Source: Microvirga massiliensis (GTDB lineage: Bacteria; Pseudomonadota; Alphaproteobacteria; Rhizobiales; Beijerinckiaceae). Taken from it: a stretch of 64,000 bases of DNA. Both the position numbers and the translations under genes were made by a program. Where the stretch lies: positions 1 through 64,000 of the forward strand of contig NZ_LN811354.1 in the NCBI RefSeq assembly GCF_001006805.1, in the 5' to 3' direction. The notes beneath the pieces are model-generated. The model was not told where the DNA came from and did not search any database. It worked only from the letters and a program-made list of their open reading frames with translations. Position 1 is the stretch's first letter; the number at the start of each line of letters is the position of its first letter. Shown piece by piece: positions 1 to 9,457 of this stretch.

Positions 1-560
1 GAGGAAGATTTTTGATCCGCCCCGGAGATTTTTCTTTGTCTCCATAAATAAAGACAAAGAAGTACCGTTCGCAGAAATTACAAGAATCTCTGCGCTCCGT
101 GTATTGAACCGAATCCGGCTCAATAACCCTCGTGCTGTTGCCAGAGGAGCCGGCAAGCTCTCCCGAATGGTTTCGGGGCTCGGGCTCATGTGCATCTCAA
201 GGACAGCCGGCCTTCCGGACCATTCTCCTCAGACTGAGCGTCCTCGGGCCATGGGTTCGGAGGCGCAGAAAGCCACCCCCGGGCAATGGCCTGGGAGCCG
301 GCAATCAGGCTGTCTGGAAACGGCGCTGGTTCGCTTTCGCGGCGCCGGGAGGGGACACATAATCAATTCCCCCCGCATTGCAAGAGGGAATGATCGCCCG
401 TCGAGTCTCGTTCAACCAGGTTCGGGACATGGCCGAGCCGGTCGACGAAATCTTCATCGGGGGGAGGGGGCTGCCAAGCCGGCAATGCCCACAGGGCTGA
501 TATGGGGAGCGCCTCGGGGAATTCAAGGAGCCGGGGCTTCCGGCCTCCCGTGCGAATGCG
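1..560. other. gene-free left edge
   Basis: I recognise no gene here. Several frames are open for 75-155 codons, but the products are low-complexity Arg/Gly/Pro strings typical of shadow frames in high-GC DNA, and none has a convincing ribosome binding site or family motif. The first 100 bases are clearly more AT-rich than the rest. The stretch lies downstream of the minus-strand helicase gene, so it may hold that gene's 3' untranslated region or a decayed gene. Confidence 0.5.
32..61. repeat. 10-bp perfect inverted repeat
   Basis: TTCTTTGTCT at 32-41 is repeated as its exact reverse complement at 52-61, with a 10-base AT-rich loop. It lies in the AT-rich left edge. There is no T-run 3' of the stem on either strand (the minus-strand transcript would be followed by As), so it is not a classical terminator. 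It could be a protein-binding palindrome or the end of an element cut by the window. Confidence 0.55.
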
Positions 561-3029
561 TCAGCTGACGAAGGCTCTGGCGTTCTGCCGGTCTCTGCCA
601 CCATTCGTCCGCCGGTCCGGTCCTCCGCCCTTCTCTCGCTTCTTGCCGCGCCGATCCCTCGCGCGCGACACCGACGAGGCAACGAGCTTCTCCTCGATCA
701 TGGCATTGAGGTCCGAGCGCAGCTCCAGGACGTGCTCGCTCCCTGTGTAGGCATTTGGGTATCGCTGCCCCAACCACAGCCACGTCGTCACGATCTTCAC
801 CCGAGATTCGAGCTTCAGAAGGTCGGCGTTCACGCCGAAGTTCGGCGGCTCGACCCAACCGTGTTTCGCATGCTGGCGAGCCCAGGCGAGGAGCATGTCG
901 ACGGCCAGACCATCCCGTGCATCCACGGGAGCCATGGAATAGGAGAGGCGATCGAGGATCGGGAGCGGGACGGTATCGAGGAGCTGAGCGAGGCCGATCA
1001 TCTCCTCCAAGTCCGCCATCCTCAGATCCGGATGGCCGGCCACGAGCGTATCGTCGAGGTACTGGAGAATCCGTCCGAGGCGGTCCGTGTGCAGGACCTC
1101 GCTTGCGGAAAGCACCGTCTCTCGGTTCGGCCGCACATAGGCGTTGCCTCTCAATTTTCCCGATTCCTGCGCGAGAGCGGTTTCGATGACGGGTCGCAGC
1201 AAGCGGTATGATCCTGCTTCGGAAAGGGCCGTCACCAGACCTGTGTCGTGATGACCGAACCGCCCTGCGCGGCCAGCGATCTGCTTGATCTCCATGGGGG
1301 AGAGCTGCCGTCGCCGGGAGCCGTCGAACTTGCTGAGTGTGGAAAAGACGATGCGCCGGAGGGGACCGATATTCAGGCCCATCCCAATGGCATCAGTGGC
1401 AACCAGGATTTCCGCCTCTCGATTTCGGAACCTCGCGGCTTCCGCCCGCCGGACCTCCGGGCCGAGAGCGCCGTAAATCGTAGCGACGCTTCGCCCCGAG
1501 CGGACGAGACGAGTTCTCAAGTCGTGGATCTCGGCACGGGAGAAAGCGATGACGGCATCGCCGTCGGCCAGCTTATTGAGTTCCACAGGCTCGTTCTCGA
1601 CGCGAAGCTGACCCTTGCGTTTCAGGATCCGCAACTTCAGCGGCTCCCCGGTCATCGCCAGCAGGTGTTCGACCAAGGGGATTGCCTCCGGGGCTCCGGT
1701 GAGCACGACAAGGCGTGCAGGCGCTCCAATGATGGCCTGAGTCCAGGCCCAGCCCCGGCTGTGATCGCCGAGCATCTGCACCTCGTCGATCACGCAGACA
1801 TCGACCACGCGCCCGAGATCCAGGGTTTCGATCGTGCGGGCGATGTGCGTCGCTCCTTCGGGAACCACACGCTCCTCGCCCGTGATCATGCCAGCCGAGA
1901 GCCCGCGCTCGCTCAGTCGCTCATAATGCTCCAAGGCGAGCAGTCGCAGAGGGGACAGGATCTCGGCCGTCTCGGCCTCGGTGGCCAGCCGGAGGGCCTC
2001 ATGGGTCTTACCGGAATTGGTCGGGCCGGCGAGAAACAGGACTTGGCGGTTGAGTGATCTCGCCAGGGGGAAGATGGCCGCGTAGCTCTCGTATCCGGAC
2101 GCCTCTCGGATCTGAGCCTCACGCAGGTGACGCAACCTTCGCGCCGTCGCCTTGGTGCGGATCTCATCGAGCGCTGTCCGCAATTCGCGGGCGACCTCGT
2201 CCGGTTCGTCCTCCGTAGTGATCCGAAGAGGGGCGAGCCTGCCAGCGGCGGATTTGATGGCGTGCAGGATCGCGCTGCGATCACTCTCCTCGTAAGGCGA
2301 CAGATACGTCTCATTCTCGTCGCGCCAGGTGCGAACGGCCTCCTCGCAGGCGTCGAGAGTGGCGTCCCGGAGATTCTTTACCCGGGGCGCGAGGAGTTCG
2401 GCGGCCGCGACGGCGTCGTCCGGTGAGAAGCGGTTCGGAGCGTGGACGATGCTCTCGACCTCGGGCGGCTCCGCGATCGTCATCGTGACCGCGACCGACA
2501 ACTCCACATTCGGGAGGATCAGGAAGTCATGCTCGAATTCGATCCGATATCCGGCGAGATCGGGTTCGGGCTTCGGCGGATGATGTGAATGCCGGCCGTC
2601 GCGAACGGGTTTGGTTTCGCTGTCCAGAGCGGCTCGGATCGCTTCGCTGACTGCGATCCCGGTTTTCCCACGGAGAGCTGTGGCGATGTACTTGCGGCGC
2701 CGGTGAGCCGCTCCTCCGGATGGAGTCGATTCGTTCTGATGTGCGCGAGGTGCTCTTCGAGTGTGCGCGCTTCTCGCAGCCTCGCTGCGATGCGCATGAC
2801 TCTCGGCAGTGTCGCGCCTGCGCCACTTGGGCACCTCGCGGGCGAGGGTAGTGACAATGTCCGGATCGAATAGCCGCTCCTGAACCGTGCGACCCCATTT
2901 CCGAACCGGTCTCCGCTCGGCAACCGGAATCAGGCCCTCCTCGATCCAGCGCTCGCATTCGGCCTCGCTCGCCAGCAGCAGGCCTGGAAGATGGTTCAGC
3001 GTGACGAGATCTTTTCGATTCTTGCTCAT
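561..3029 (-). CDS. SUV3-like ATP-dependent RNA helicase
   Basis: This is a superfamily 2 helicase of the SUV3 type, the family of the mitochondrial degradosome helicase, which unwinds RNA with ATP. The 822-aa product shows Walker A GPTNSGKT (335-342), the DEVQ box (415-418), a second RecA-like lobe with VATDAIGMGLNIG (about 543-555) and motif VI QIAGRAGRFG (583-592). Residues 70-155 are a charged Arg/His/Ser-rich linker with little family signal, and the C-terminus ends in a Lys/Arg/Gly tail. The ATG at 3029 is preceded closely by GAGG. No exonuclease gene is adjacent, so the partner (PNPase or RNase R type) must be encoded elsewhere. The family call is firm; its RNA targets are unknown. Confidence 0.88.
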   Translation of the reverse strand: MSKNRKDLVTLNHLPGLLLASEAECERWIEEGLIPVAERRPVRKWGRTVQERLFDPDIVTTLAREVPKWRRRDTAESHAHRSEAARSAHTRRAPRAHQNESTPSGGAAHRRRKYIATALRGKTGIAVSEAIRAALDSETKPVRDGRHSHHPPKPEPDLAGYRIEFEHDFLILPNVELSVAVTMTIAEPPEVESIVHAPNRFSPDDAVAAAELLAPRVKNLRDATLDACEEAVRTWRDENETYLSPYEESDRSAILHAIKSAAGRLAPLRITTEDEPDEVARELRTALDEIRTKATARRLRHLREAQIREASGYESYAAIFPLARSLNRQVLFLAGPTNSGKTHEALRLATEAETAEILSPLRLLALEHYERLSERGLSAGMITGEERVVPEGATHIARTIETLDLGRVVDVCVIDEVQMLGDHSRGWAWTQAIIGAPARLVVLTGAPEAIPLVEHLLAMTGEPLKLRILKRKGQLRVENEPVELNKLADGDAVIAFSRAEIHDLRTRLVRSGRSVATIYGALGPEVRRAEAARFRNREAEILVATDAIGMGLNIGPLRRIVFSTLSKFDGSRRRQLSPMEIKQIAGRAGRFGHHDTGLVTALSEAGSYRLLRPVIETALAQESGKLRGNAYVRPNRETVLSASEVLHTDRLGRILQYLDDTLVAGHPDLRMADLEEMIGLAQLLDTVPLPILDRLSYSMAPVDARDGLAVDMLLAWARQHAKHGWVEPPNFGVNADLLKLESRVKIVTTWLWLGQRYPNAYTGSEHVLELRSDLNAMIEEKLVASSVSRARDRRGKKREKGGGPDRRTNGGRDRQNARAFVS

Positions 3030-3315
3030 GTCCTCATCCGCCCCGGCCGGCGCTCGAGCAGGATTGCCGCCTCTATGCCCGTTATAGAAGGGGTCGGGCT
3101 GGCCTCGTGCAAGTGCTCCACCGCATTCTCACCTCTTGCGCCAGCCAATGTGAGCACTGGCTCGACATCCCGGCTGAACTCGCCCGATGAACCGAGGTTC
3201 CAGTACGCCCGGCATGGCTCGGGGTTCGAGCGGGGCCTTTCCCCATAGGCAGGGGCTTTGCTGAACCATACCGCCAGTCGCGAGTTCCACGGGTCGGTCA
3301 GCGAGGGAGGGATCG

Positions 3316-4914
3316 ATGCCTGAAGTTCGACCGGATCGCCACACGTGGTGGCAGACGGGCGTGATCTATCAGATCTATCCGCGCTCCTTTCAGGATTCGA
3401 ATGGCGACGGTATCGGCGATATTCCGGGCATCACCGCGCGCCTTGATTACATCGCATCCCTCGGTGCGGACGCCATCTGGATCGCGCCGATCTATCCGTC
3501 GCCCATGGCAGATTTCGGGTACGACGTATCCAACCACTGCGACATTCACCCGATCTTCGGCACGTTGGCCGACTTTGACCAACTCGTTGCCGAAGCACAC
3601 CGGAGAGAGATCAAGGTCATTCTCGACTTCGTCCCGAACCATACCTCGGATCAGCATCCCTGGTTCAGGGAGAGCCGGTCCTCTCGAGGCCACCCGAAGC
3701 GGGATTGGTACATCTGGTGTGATCCGAAGCCTGATGGCTCTCCTCCGAGCAACTAGCTGAGCGAGTTCGGCGGCTCGGCGTGGACCTTCGATGCGACCAC
3801 AGGGCAATTCTATTACCATGCCTATCTCGCGGAGCAGCCGGACCTGAACTGGCGCAATCAGCAGGTGCAGCAGGCCATGCTGCGGGTGCTCGGCTTCTGG
3901 TTCGATCGCGGTGTCGACGGCTTCCGTTTCGACGCCATCCACCACCTGTTCGAGGACGAGCGGCTTCGGGACAACCCGCCGGATCCGGTGTGGCGCGAGG
4001 GCATGTCGCCGGCGCGACGCGTGATCCGGGTCCACACGATGGATCAGCCGGAAGTGCATGATGCCATTGCTGCCATGCGCCGCGTCGCCGATTCCTACGA
4101 TGATCGCGTCATGATTGGTGAGGCCTACCTGCCGATCGACCGGCTCATGACCTATTACGGCGTGGATCTCACCGGCTTCCATCTACCCTTCAACTTTCAC
4201 CTGATCTCGACGCCGTGGAATCCCGTCGCTGTTGCGGCCCTGATCGACGCCTACGAGGCGGCATTACCCCGAGGAGCATGGCCGAACTGGGTGCTGGGCA
4301 ATCATGATCGTTCGCGCGTCGCGAGCCGTCTCGGGCCGGAGCAGGCTCGTGTTGCCGCCATGCTCCTTCTGACGCTCAGGGGCACGCCGACGATCTATCA
4401 GGGCGAAGAGCTTGGCATGACGAATGTTCCCATCCCGGCCGAGCGCGTCCAGGACCCATGGGAGAAAAATGTCCCCGGGTTGGGCCTGGGGCGCGATCCT
4501 GCCCGGACTCCAATTCCCTGGGACGAGAGCTCCAATAGCGGATTCACGACAGGTGAGCCTTGGCTGCCTGTCGGTGGCGAGAACAAAGCTTTGAATGTCA
4601 TTGCACAAGTCGGGGACACACGCTCCATGCTTTCGCTCTACCGCAGCCTGATTGCCTTACGCCGTTCGGAGCTTGCACTGGCCATCGGCGAATACGTACC
4701 GGTTGCGGCGACGGGCGAGGTGCTGGCGTTCGAGCGACGCCATCATGATCGACGGCTAGTGGTCGCTCTCAATTTCCGACAATCACCTCAACGCCTGGAT
4801 CACATCTCCGGCCGAAAAAAGCTCCTGCTGTCGACATTCCTTGATCGCGCGGGTGAATCGCTGGACGAGATCAGGTTGCAACCGAATGAGGGCGTCGTTG
4901 TCGAACTGCTGTGA
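3316..4914 (+). pseudogene. GH13 alpha-glucosidase split by an in-frame TAG
   Basis: This reads as an oligo-1,6-glucosidase/alpha-glucosidase of family GH13 (alpha-amylase barrel), about 532 codons in one frame. A strong GGAGG five bases upstream sets the ATG at 3316. N-terminal hallmarks are GVIYQIYPRSFQDSNGDGIGD-type loop (about 15-35) and DFVPNHTSD. Codon 147 (3754-3756) is TAG where relatives have Trp (N-W-L-S-E-F-G-G). The frame stays open after it, with the nucleophile region GFRFDA, the acid/base MIGEAY and GNHDRSR all preserved up to 4914. A single TGG-to-TAG transition explains the break. As written, only a 146-aa N-terminal piece would be translated. A sequencing error or amber suppression are alternatives. 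It stands alone, with no sugar transporter or regulator adjacent. Confidence 0.85.
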
Positions 4915-5385
4915 AGCAGATCACCGCTGGCGGGCAGGGGAAGAGATGGAATCCGCTGCAAGCTGCTGTCTTTCGCGGTTCAATCGCCCACTCCATGGAA
5001 TTGCTGTGTAGGCTTCTCCGATACCCTCACCGGCACTGATGCAACAATTGCTACCGGGCGGGCACTACCCCTTTCCTGCGGCCCTATCGGCAGGATCGCG
5101 CCAGCCTCCTGGAGCACAAACAACCCAGGAATCGGGTATCCACGTCTGGAATGCCTGTCTCCATTCGCGACAACGAGCGCGGAAGCAATAGTTTATACAC
5201 TACTGGTCCACCGCGCGTCCTTCACAGACTGCCATGGAGGAGTGCCATGGGCATGCTACATGATCTGCTCTTTCTGAGCACAATGCTCCAGGTCGCTATC
5301 GCCCCTGACGATTTGCCTACATGCTCGCCAGGGCTGCGGTGACGACTAGCCTCTGAAAAATTCTTTCGTGCTCAGCACTTTGACC
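4915..5385. other. intergenic, no established gene
   Basis: This 470-base gap separates the broken glucosidase from the convergent small secreted protein. Apart from the 31-codon reading frame with a strong Shine-Dalgarno at 5247-5342, listed separately, I see no recognisable gene, RNA or repeat. Confidence 0.5.
5247..5342 (+). CDS. possible 31-aa small protein
   Basis: ATG at 5247 is preceded at ideal spacing by GGAGGAG and opens a 31-codon frame ending in TGA at 5340-5342. The product begins with a short hydrophobic stretch (LLFLSTMLQVAIA) and ends Pro/Cys-rich. No family is recognised. The main support is the ribosome binding site; a chance frame is quite possible. Confidence 0.25.
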   Translation: MGMLHDLLFLSTMLQVAIAPDDLPTCSPGLR

Positions 5386-5844
5386 TCAGCAAGCATCCTG
5401 GCGTCCCAGGCAGCGGTCCATTGCTGCGATTGCATCACGCCACTCTTGCGCGGCTGAGGCGCGTGCTTCCGGGCGCTCGCTCCTCATATGCCCGTAAGCG
5501 TCACGAATAGCCTTGAAGCGGTCCCGGATCGCGCTCAGATCGGCTCGATCATCGCTGCGCAAGCTGCGTTCGGAAACCTCGGCAATTTGCAACAGGCATT
5601 CGCGCAACAGGCACACGATCTCGTCGGCATCCGAGATTCCGGACTGATCTTCCAACCGCTGGTAGACGAGATAGGTACCGTCACCATTGGTGGTAAAAAG
5701 GAACAAGTGATCGAATGTCCGCTCGATCTCGGAAATGATAGGAGGGCGGTCCGATACCTCTCCTTGAGCCGGAACGGCGCAGAATTGCATCAGTGCTGCG
5801 ATCAAGAGCCCGCAGCATGGCAAAGTGGCGGTGCGGCGCATCAT
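5386..5844 (-). CDS. small secreted protein, function unknown
   Basis: I do not recognise a family. With the start at 5844 the product has 152 residues. It opens with a signal peptide (MMRR, then a hydrophobic core of Leu/Ala/Cys, then AVPAQG as a likely cleavage region near residue 28). The mature part is acidic, mainly alpha-helical in composition, with four cysteines (CLLREC, CLG, terminal C) that could pair in the periplasm. The frame extends further upstream, but GGAG eight bases before the twin ATG and the signal peptide fix the start here. It is convergent with the preceding region and has no operon partner. Confidence 0.65.
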   Translation of the reverse strand: MMRRTATLPCCGLLIAALMQFCAVPAQGEVSDRPPIISEIERTFDHLFLFTTNGDGTYLVYQRLEDQSGISDADEIVCLLRECLLQIAEVSERSLRSDDRADLSAIRDRFKAIRDAYGHMRSERPEARASAAQEWRDAIAAMDRCLGRQDAC

Positions 5845-6490
5845 CGGTAGCGCTCCGATCGAAGAGCCGAGCTCAAGTGGCTCGAATCTGGCGAGCAGCA
5901 TACCCGGCCATGAGCGAGCGGGCGAGCAACGGCTGGACATTCCTGATCGGGCCGTGCCGGCAATTCGCACACATCGACATTCGCCAACCGCAGAGTGTGG
6001 CGACTGGCAAGACCGGTATGCCTCTATAATTCACCGATCCTGGTAGCGTTGGGCCTTGTGCCTCCAGGCCCTGGCCTGGGATTCGGGCAGGCTATGCGGT
6101 TATCACGCTTGGGCACCGCAGGGGGCGTGAGGTGCCCATCCGCGATAGCAATCTGAACGGGTTCAACTATCTTCCGACCCCGCAGGAAACGACGGATGAG
6201 CCGGACAGGTGGATCGATAAACGGTCCGAGGAGGGAACGCTCTTCGCGAAGGTGGCCTCTATCAGTTGTCACTCTGACATGGTGTTGTCTCGCTCTGTTG
6301 CCCTTCGGGATGTGCATGCTTGCATGAGCAAGAAAAGGCGACGTTTCGTCGTGGACTCCATGAGCGCTTGTGAAGTACTGGCGCACTTTCCCGATTGTGC
6401 GATTGACCTCAACCGTTTTGGGAGCCGGTGCGGGTGCTCTCCGATTCGCCTCTCTGAGGATGGCCAGTCTCTATAGCCCGAAGAGATTCC
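5845..6490. other. intergenic region upstream of the ClC gene
   Basis: This 645-base gap lies between the divergent small secreted protein and the ClC gene. A 114-codon plus-strand frame (6132-6476) has no ribosome binding site or recognisable motif and is not called. No repeat, RNA or consensus promoter stands out. Confidence 0.45.
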
Positions 6491-8137
6491 GTGGGAGCAC
6501 GCAGCGCTTTCATGAGGCGGTTCATTCAACGCCTCTTGGCACTCCTCACCGATCTCGTCCGGCCGAATCTCGCGGCCTTCACCCGCGAGCGCGAACCGAT
6601 GATCTGGGTCACATCCCTGGTCGTTGGTATTCTTGCCGGGGCGGCCTCGGTCGCCTTCCGGGCTGGCATCAACGCTGCGCAACTCCCGTGGCTTGGCACC
6701 ATGTCCGAGCGGGTGGCAAGTGTGGCGGGAACCATCCCCTGGCCGATCGTGCTGCTGGCTCCGGCCGTCGGCGGCCTGATCGTCGGCATTCTCCTCAACT
6801 TTGTGCCCGGACGTCGTGGGGGAGGGCCCGCAGATGTCATTGAGGCCGAGGCCTTCGACCCGCACAGGCTCGGGCTTCGCAATGGGCTTCTCGGAGCGCT
6901 GGCTTCCGCGATCACGCTCGGCTCCGGCGGAAGTGCCGGACGCGAAGGGCCAGTGATCCATCTCGGCGGGACAATCGCGGCAGTTCTCACGCGCCGCTTC
7001 GAGCTCCCCGCTGCCGGAGGCCGGGTGCTCCTGGGGGCCGGTGTGGCCGCTGCGATCGCCGCCTCGTTCAATGCTCCGATCGCGGGTGCATTGTTCGCTC
7101 TTGAAGTCATTCACCGGCGCATCTCGGTCGTGATGCTGCCGCCCATCGTCATTGCCTCGGCCGCTGGCGCCGTCATCGGCCGGATCGCGTTCGGCGAGTT
7201 CCCGGCCTTCACGATCCCCGAGCACCGCATCATCTCCTATTGGGAGTTCCCGGCCTTTGCGCTTCTGGGTGTGGTGGCCGCGGCTGTGGCGATCTTCTTT
7301 CAACTTGCTGTCATGAGCGCGGACTGGGCACTGCGAGGTCTGGTCCTTCCGCTCTGGCTGAAGCCGGTCCTGGGTGGGCTGTGTGTCGGAGCGCTCGGCG
7401 TGTTCTTTCCCGAAATCCTGGGGGTCGGCTACGAAACCATGGAAGCGGCGCTGACCCAGAGCTTGCCGCTCGGACTTTTGGTCGGTCTCGTGTTCCTGAA
7501 AACCGCCGCGACAGCGATCACGCTCGGCAGCCGCCTGGCCGGCGGAATCTTCTCGCCGACGCTGTATCTCGGCGCCATGGCGGGAGCAGCCTATGGCATC
7601 CTGGCCGCCCGTGCATTTCCGGACCTGGCCTCGAGCAATGCCGTCTACGCCATTCTCGGCATGGGAGCCGTGGCGGCAGCGGTTCTCGGCGCACCGATCT
7701 CGACCACGGTCATGGTGTTCGAGATGACCGGCGGCTATGCCATGAGCATCGCTCTCCTGCTCACGGTGTCGGTCGCGAGCTCTCTCACGCGTGCCTTTCT
7801 GGGTCGCAGCTTCTTCCAATGGCAACTCGCTTCCCGGGGGCTTTTCCTCGACCAAGAGCCCCATCCGCGTCCCGAAGGCGATCTGAGGGTCGGCAGGTTG
7901 ATGAGGCCCATGAGGCCAGGTGAGAGCGCGGAAGCCTATGCCGGCAGCGTTCTGACGACCGCGGACTCCCTGGAGGAGGCGCTCAGGGCGTTCGACGCCT
8001 GCGGCCTCGAGCGGCTTCCGGTCGTGAGGGCGCAAGACACCGATCGTATCCTCGGAATGGTCGACCAGGCCGATGTCCTCAGGATCCTCAATGCCGCGCC
8101 CGTGAAGTCAGCCGGCGAGGAGCGCCGCGAGAGGTGA
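6491..8137 (+). CDS. ClC-family chloride channel/transporter
   Basis: This is an integral membrane protein of the ClC family, which moves chloride or similar anions. The 548-aa product has many hydrophobic helices. The selectivity loop is GSGGSAGREGP (144-154), with the gating glutamate at E152, followed by FNAPIAGALFALEV and a late GSRLAGGIFSPTLYLGA loop. A CBS-like segment occupies about 490-538, smaller than the usual CBS pair. In FALEV the residue matching the internal proton glutamate (E203 of E. coli ClC-ec1) is valine, as in channel-type members, so strict Cl-/H+ exchange is doubtful. The start may be the GTG at 6491 or the ATG at 6512; neither has a clear ribosome binding site. The gene is monocistronic and convergent with the RNA methyltransferase. 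Confidence 0.9.
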   Translation: MGARSAFMRRFIQRLLALLTDLVRPNLAAFTREREPMIWVTSLVVGILAGAASVAFRAGINAAQLPWLGTMSERVASVAGTIPWPIVLLAPAVGGLIVGILLNFVPGRRGGGPADVIEAEAFDPHRLGLRNGLLGALASAITLGSGGSAGREGPVIHLGGTIAAVLTRRFELPAAGGRVLLGAGVAAAIAASFNAPIAGALFALEVIHRRISVVMLPPIVIASAAGAVIGRIAFGEFPAFTIPEHRIISYWEFPAFALLGVVAAAVAIFFQLAVMSADWALRGLVLPLWLKPVLGGLCVGALGVFFPEILGVGYETMEAALTQSLPLGLLVGLVFLKTAATAITLGSRLAGGIFSPTLYLGAMAGAAYGILAARAFPDLASSNAVYAILGMGAVAAAVLGAPISTTVMVFEMTGGYAMSIALLLTVSVASSLTRAFLGRSFFQWQLASRGLFLDQEPHPRPEGDLRVGRLMRPMRPGESAEAYAGSVLTTADSLEEALRAFDACGLERLPVVRAQDTDRILGMVDQADVLRILNAAPVKSAGEERRER

Positions 8138-8197
8138 CGGTTCACCCCAGCGATGTCATTCGTCACGGCAGAGCGCTACGCCGATCCACGGTAGCCC

Positions 8198-9457
8198 TCA
8201 TCCACGTCGGCGACGCGCACTGCGCCGAGGCTCGCGTCGGAGCACGCCGACAATCTCGACGTGAGGACTGTGCTTGAACTGGTCGACCAGTACTACCTCG
8301 TCGAGGGTAAAGCCGGCAGCGATCAGAATTGCCGCATCGCGCGCGAAGGTTCCTCCATCGCACGAGACGCTGACGACTCGCGACACGTTCGACCCGGCGA
8401 TCTGCCGAACCTGTGCTTCAGCGCCGGCGCGGGGCGGATCGAGCACCACCGCCTCGAATTTATCGAGTTCCGGGCCGAGAAGGGGGCGCCTGAAGAGATC
8501 CCGAGCTTCCGTTGTGATCCGTCGTAGTCCAGGAGTGAAACGGGCCGCCCGGTCAAGCGCCGCAACGGCTGCCCGGTCCAACTCGACGGCATGAATCTCC
8601 GCGCGTTCCGCAAGCCTGAGGGCAAATGGACCGCAGCCACTGAAGAGATCCGCGATCGAGCGTGCATCCCGGCAGCCTTCCATGACCAGTTGCGACAGGA
8701 CTTCCTCGCCGCGGCGTGTTGCCTGCAGGAACGAGCCTGGGGGCGGCACGACCTGTGCCCGCCCCATGACGATGACCGGCGAACGTCGCTCGAGAAGCAA
8801 TTCGCCGTGCAGAGAGAGACGCGCAAGATCGAGCGAGCCGGCGAGATCGCACAATCTGCGGCCTTTGCGATCGTCGACCGGGCCGTGACCGCGCAGATCG
8901 ATATCGAGACCGCCCTCCGTCGCGGTGATCTGGATGTCGAGCGGCTTGCGCGCCGATGCCAGCGCCCCAGCCAGAACACGGGCGACCTCGGGTGCACGTG
9001 TCTTGAGCGCCGGCTCGGCGATCGGGCAATGGTCGATCTCGACGACCGTATGGCTGCGCGCGGCCATGTAGCCGACCTGCACGCCATGCGCGAAACGCCC
9101 GTGCAAGGTAATGCGCCGGCGGCCATCTCCGTGCGCATCGACGAGATCTCGCAACGGCGCATCGATGCCGGCCTGCCGTAGCGCCACTGAAACGGTCTCG
9201 CGCTTCCAGCCCTGATACAGGCTGTGGCCCATATGCTGGGTCGCGCATCCGCCGCAGCGCCCGAAATAGGGACAGAACGGCGTCTCGCGATCCGCCGAAC
9301 GAGTCTCGACGGATTCGAGCTGCGCGCGCGATCCCTCGCGTCTGACGAGCACATCCTCGCCCGGCAGTGCGCCCGCCACGAAGACGGCTCCGCTCTCCGT
9401 ATCGGCGATCCCGTCGGCTTTCGCGCCGAGTCGGCTGATGTGCAGTTGCTCAGCCAC
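8198..9457 (-). CDS. class I SAM-dependent RNA (uracil-5-) methyltransferase, TrmA/RumA type
   Basis: This enzyme methylates C5 of uridine in rRNA or tRNA. The 419-aa product starts with a TRAM-like beta domain (1-55), followed by an iron-sulfur cysteine set C62, C68, C71 (CPYFGRCGGC) plus a later HCPIAEP cysteine. It then has a Rossmann methyltransferase domain with DLFSGCGPFALRLA and VLDPPRAG, and a catalytic-cysteine region VSVSCDGGTF followed by HSPHVE. Substrate choice (RlmD-, RlmC- or TrmA-like) cannot be read from the sequence. The GTG start at 9457 overlaps the tlyA stop by eight bases, so the two are translationally coupled at the 3' end of the xseB-dxs-tlyA unit. Confidence 0.88.
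   Translation of the reverse strand: MAEQLHISRLGAKADGIADTESGAVFVAGALPGEDVLVRREGSRAQLESVETRSADRETPFCPYFGRCGGCATQHMGHSLYQGWKRETVSVALRQAGIDAPLRDLVDAHGDGRRRITLHGRFAHGVQVGYMAARSHTVVEIDHCPIAEPALKTRAPEVARVLAGALASARKPLDIQITATEGGLDIDLRGHGPVDDRKGRRLCDLAGSLDLARLSLHGELLLERRSPVIVMGRAQVVPPPGSFLQATRRGEEVLSQLVMEGCRDARSIADLFSGCGPFALRLAERAEIHAVELDRAAVAALDRAARFTPGLRRITTEARDLFRRPLLGPELDKFEAVVLDPPRAGAEAQVRQIAGSNVSRVVSVSCDGGTFARDAAILIAAGFTLDEVVLVDQFKHSPHVEIVGVLRREPRRSARRRRG

Noticed and set aside
3316-3756. programmed recoding (pyrrolysine-type or designed read-through) at the GH13 TAG
   Set aside because: The replaced residue is an ordinary conserved Trp and no recoding signal or Pyl gene is seen; point mutation or error is simpler.
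6132-6476. 114-codon plus-strand frame before the ClC gene
   Set aside because: No ribosome binding site and non-protein-like composition; no recognisable motif.
6269-8035. 588-codon minus-strand frame opposite the ClC gene
   Set aside because: The product is a His/Arg/Glu/Asp-rich mixture with no domain, and the opposite strand encodes a clear ClC membrane protein; a GC-driven shadow.
8135-8166. terminator candidate GTGACG...CGTCAC between the ClC and RNA methyltransferase genes
   Set aside because: Stem of only six pairs with a loop of about 20 bases and no T-run.
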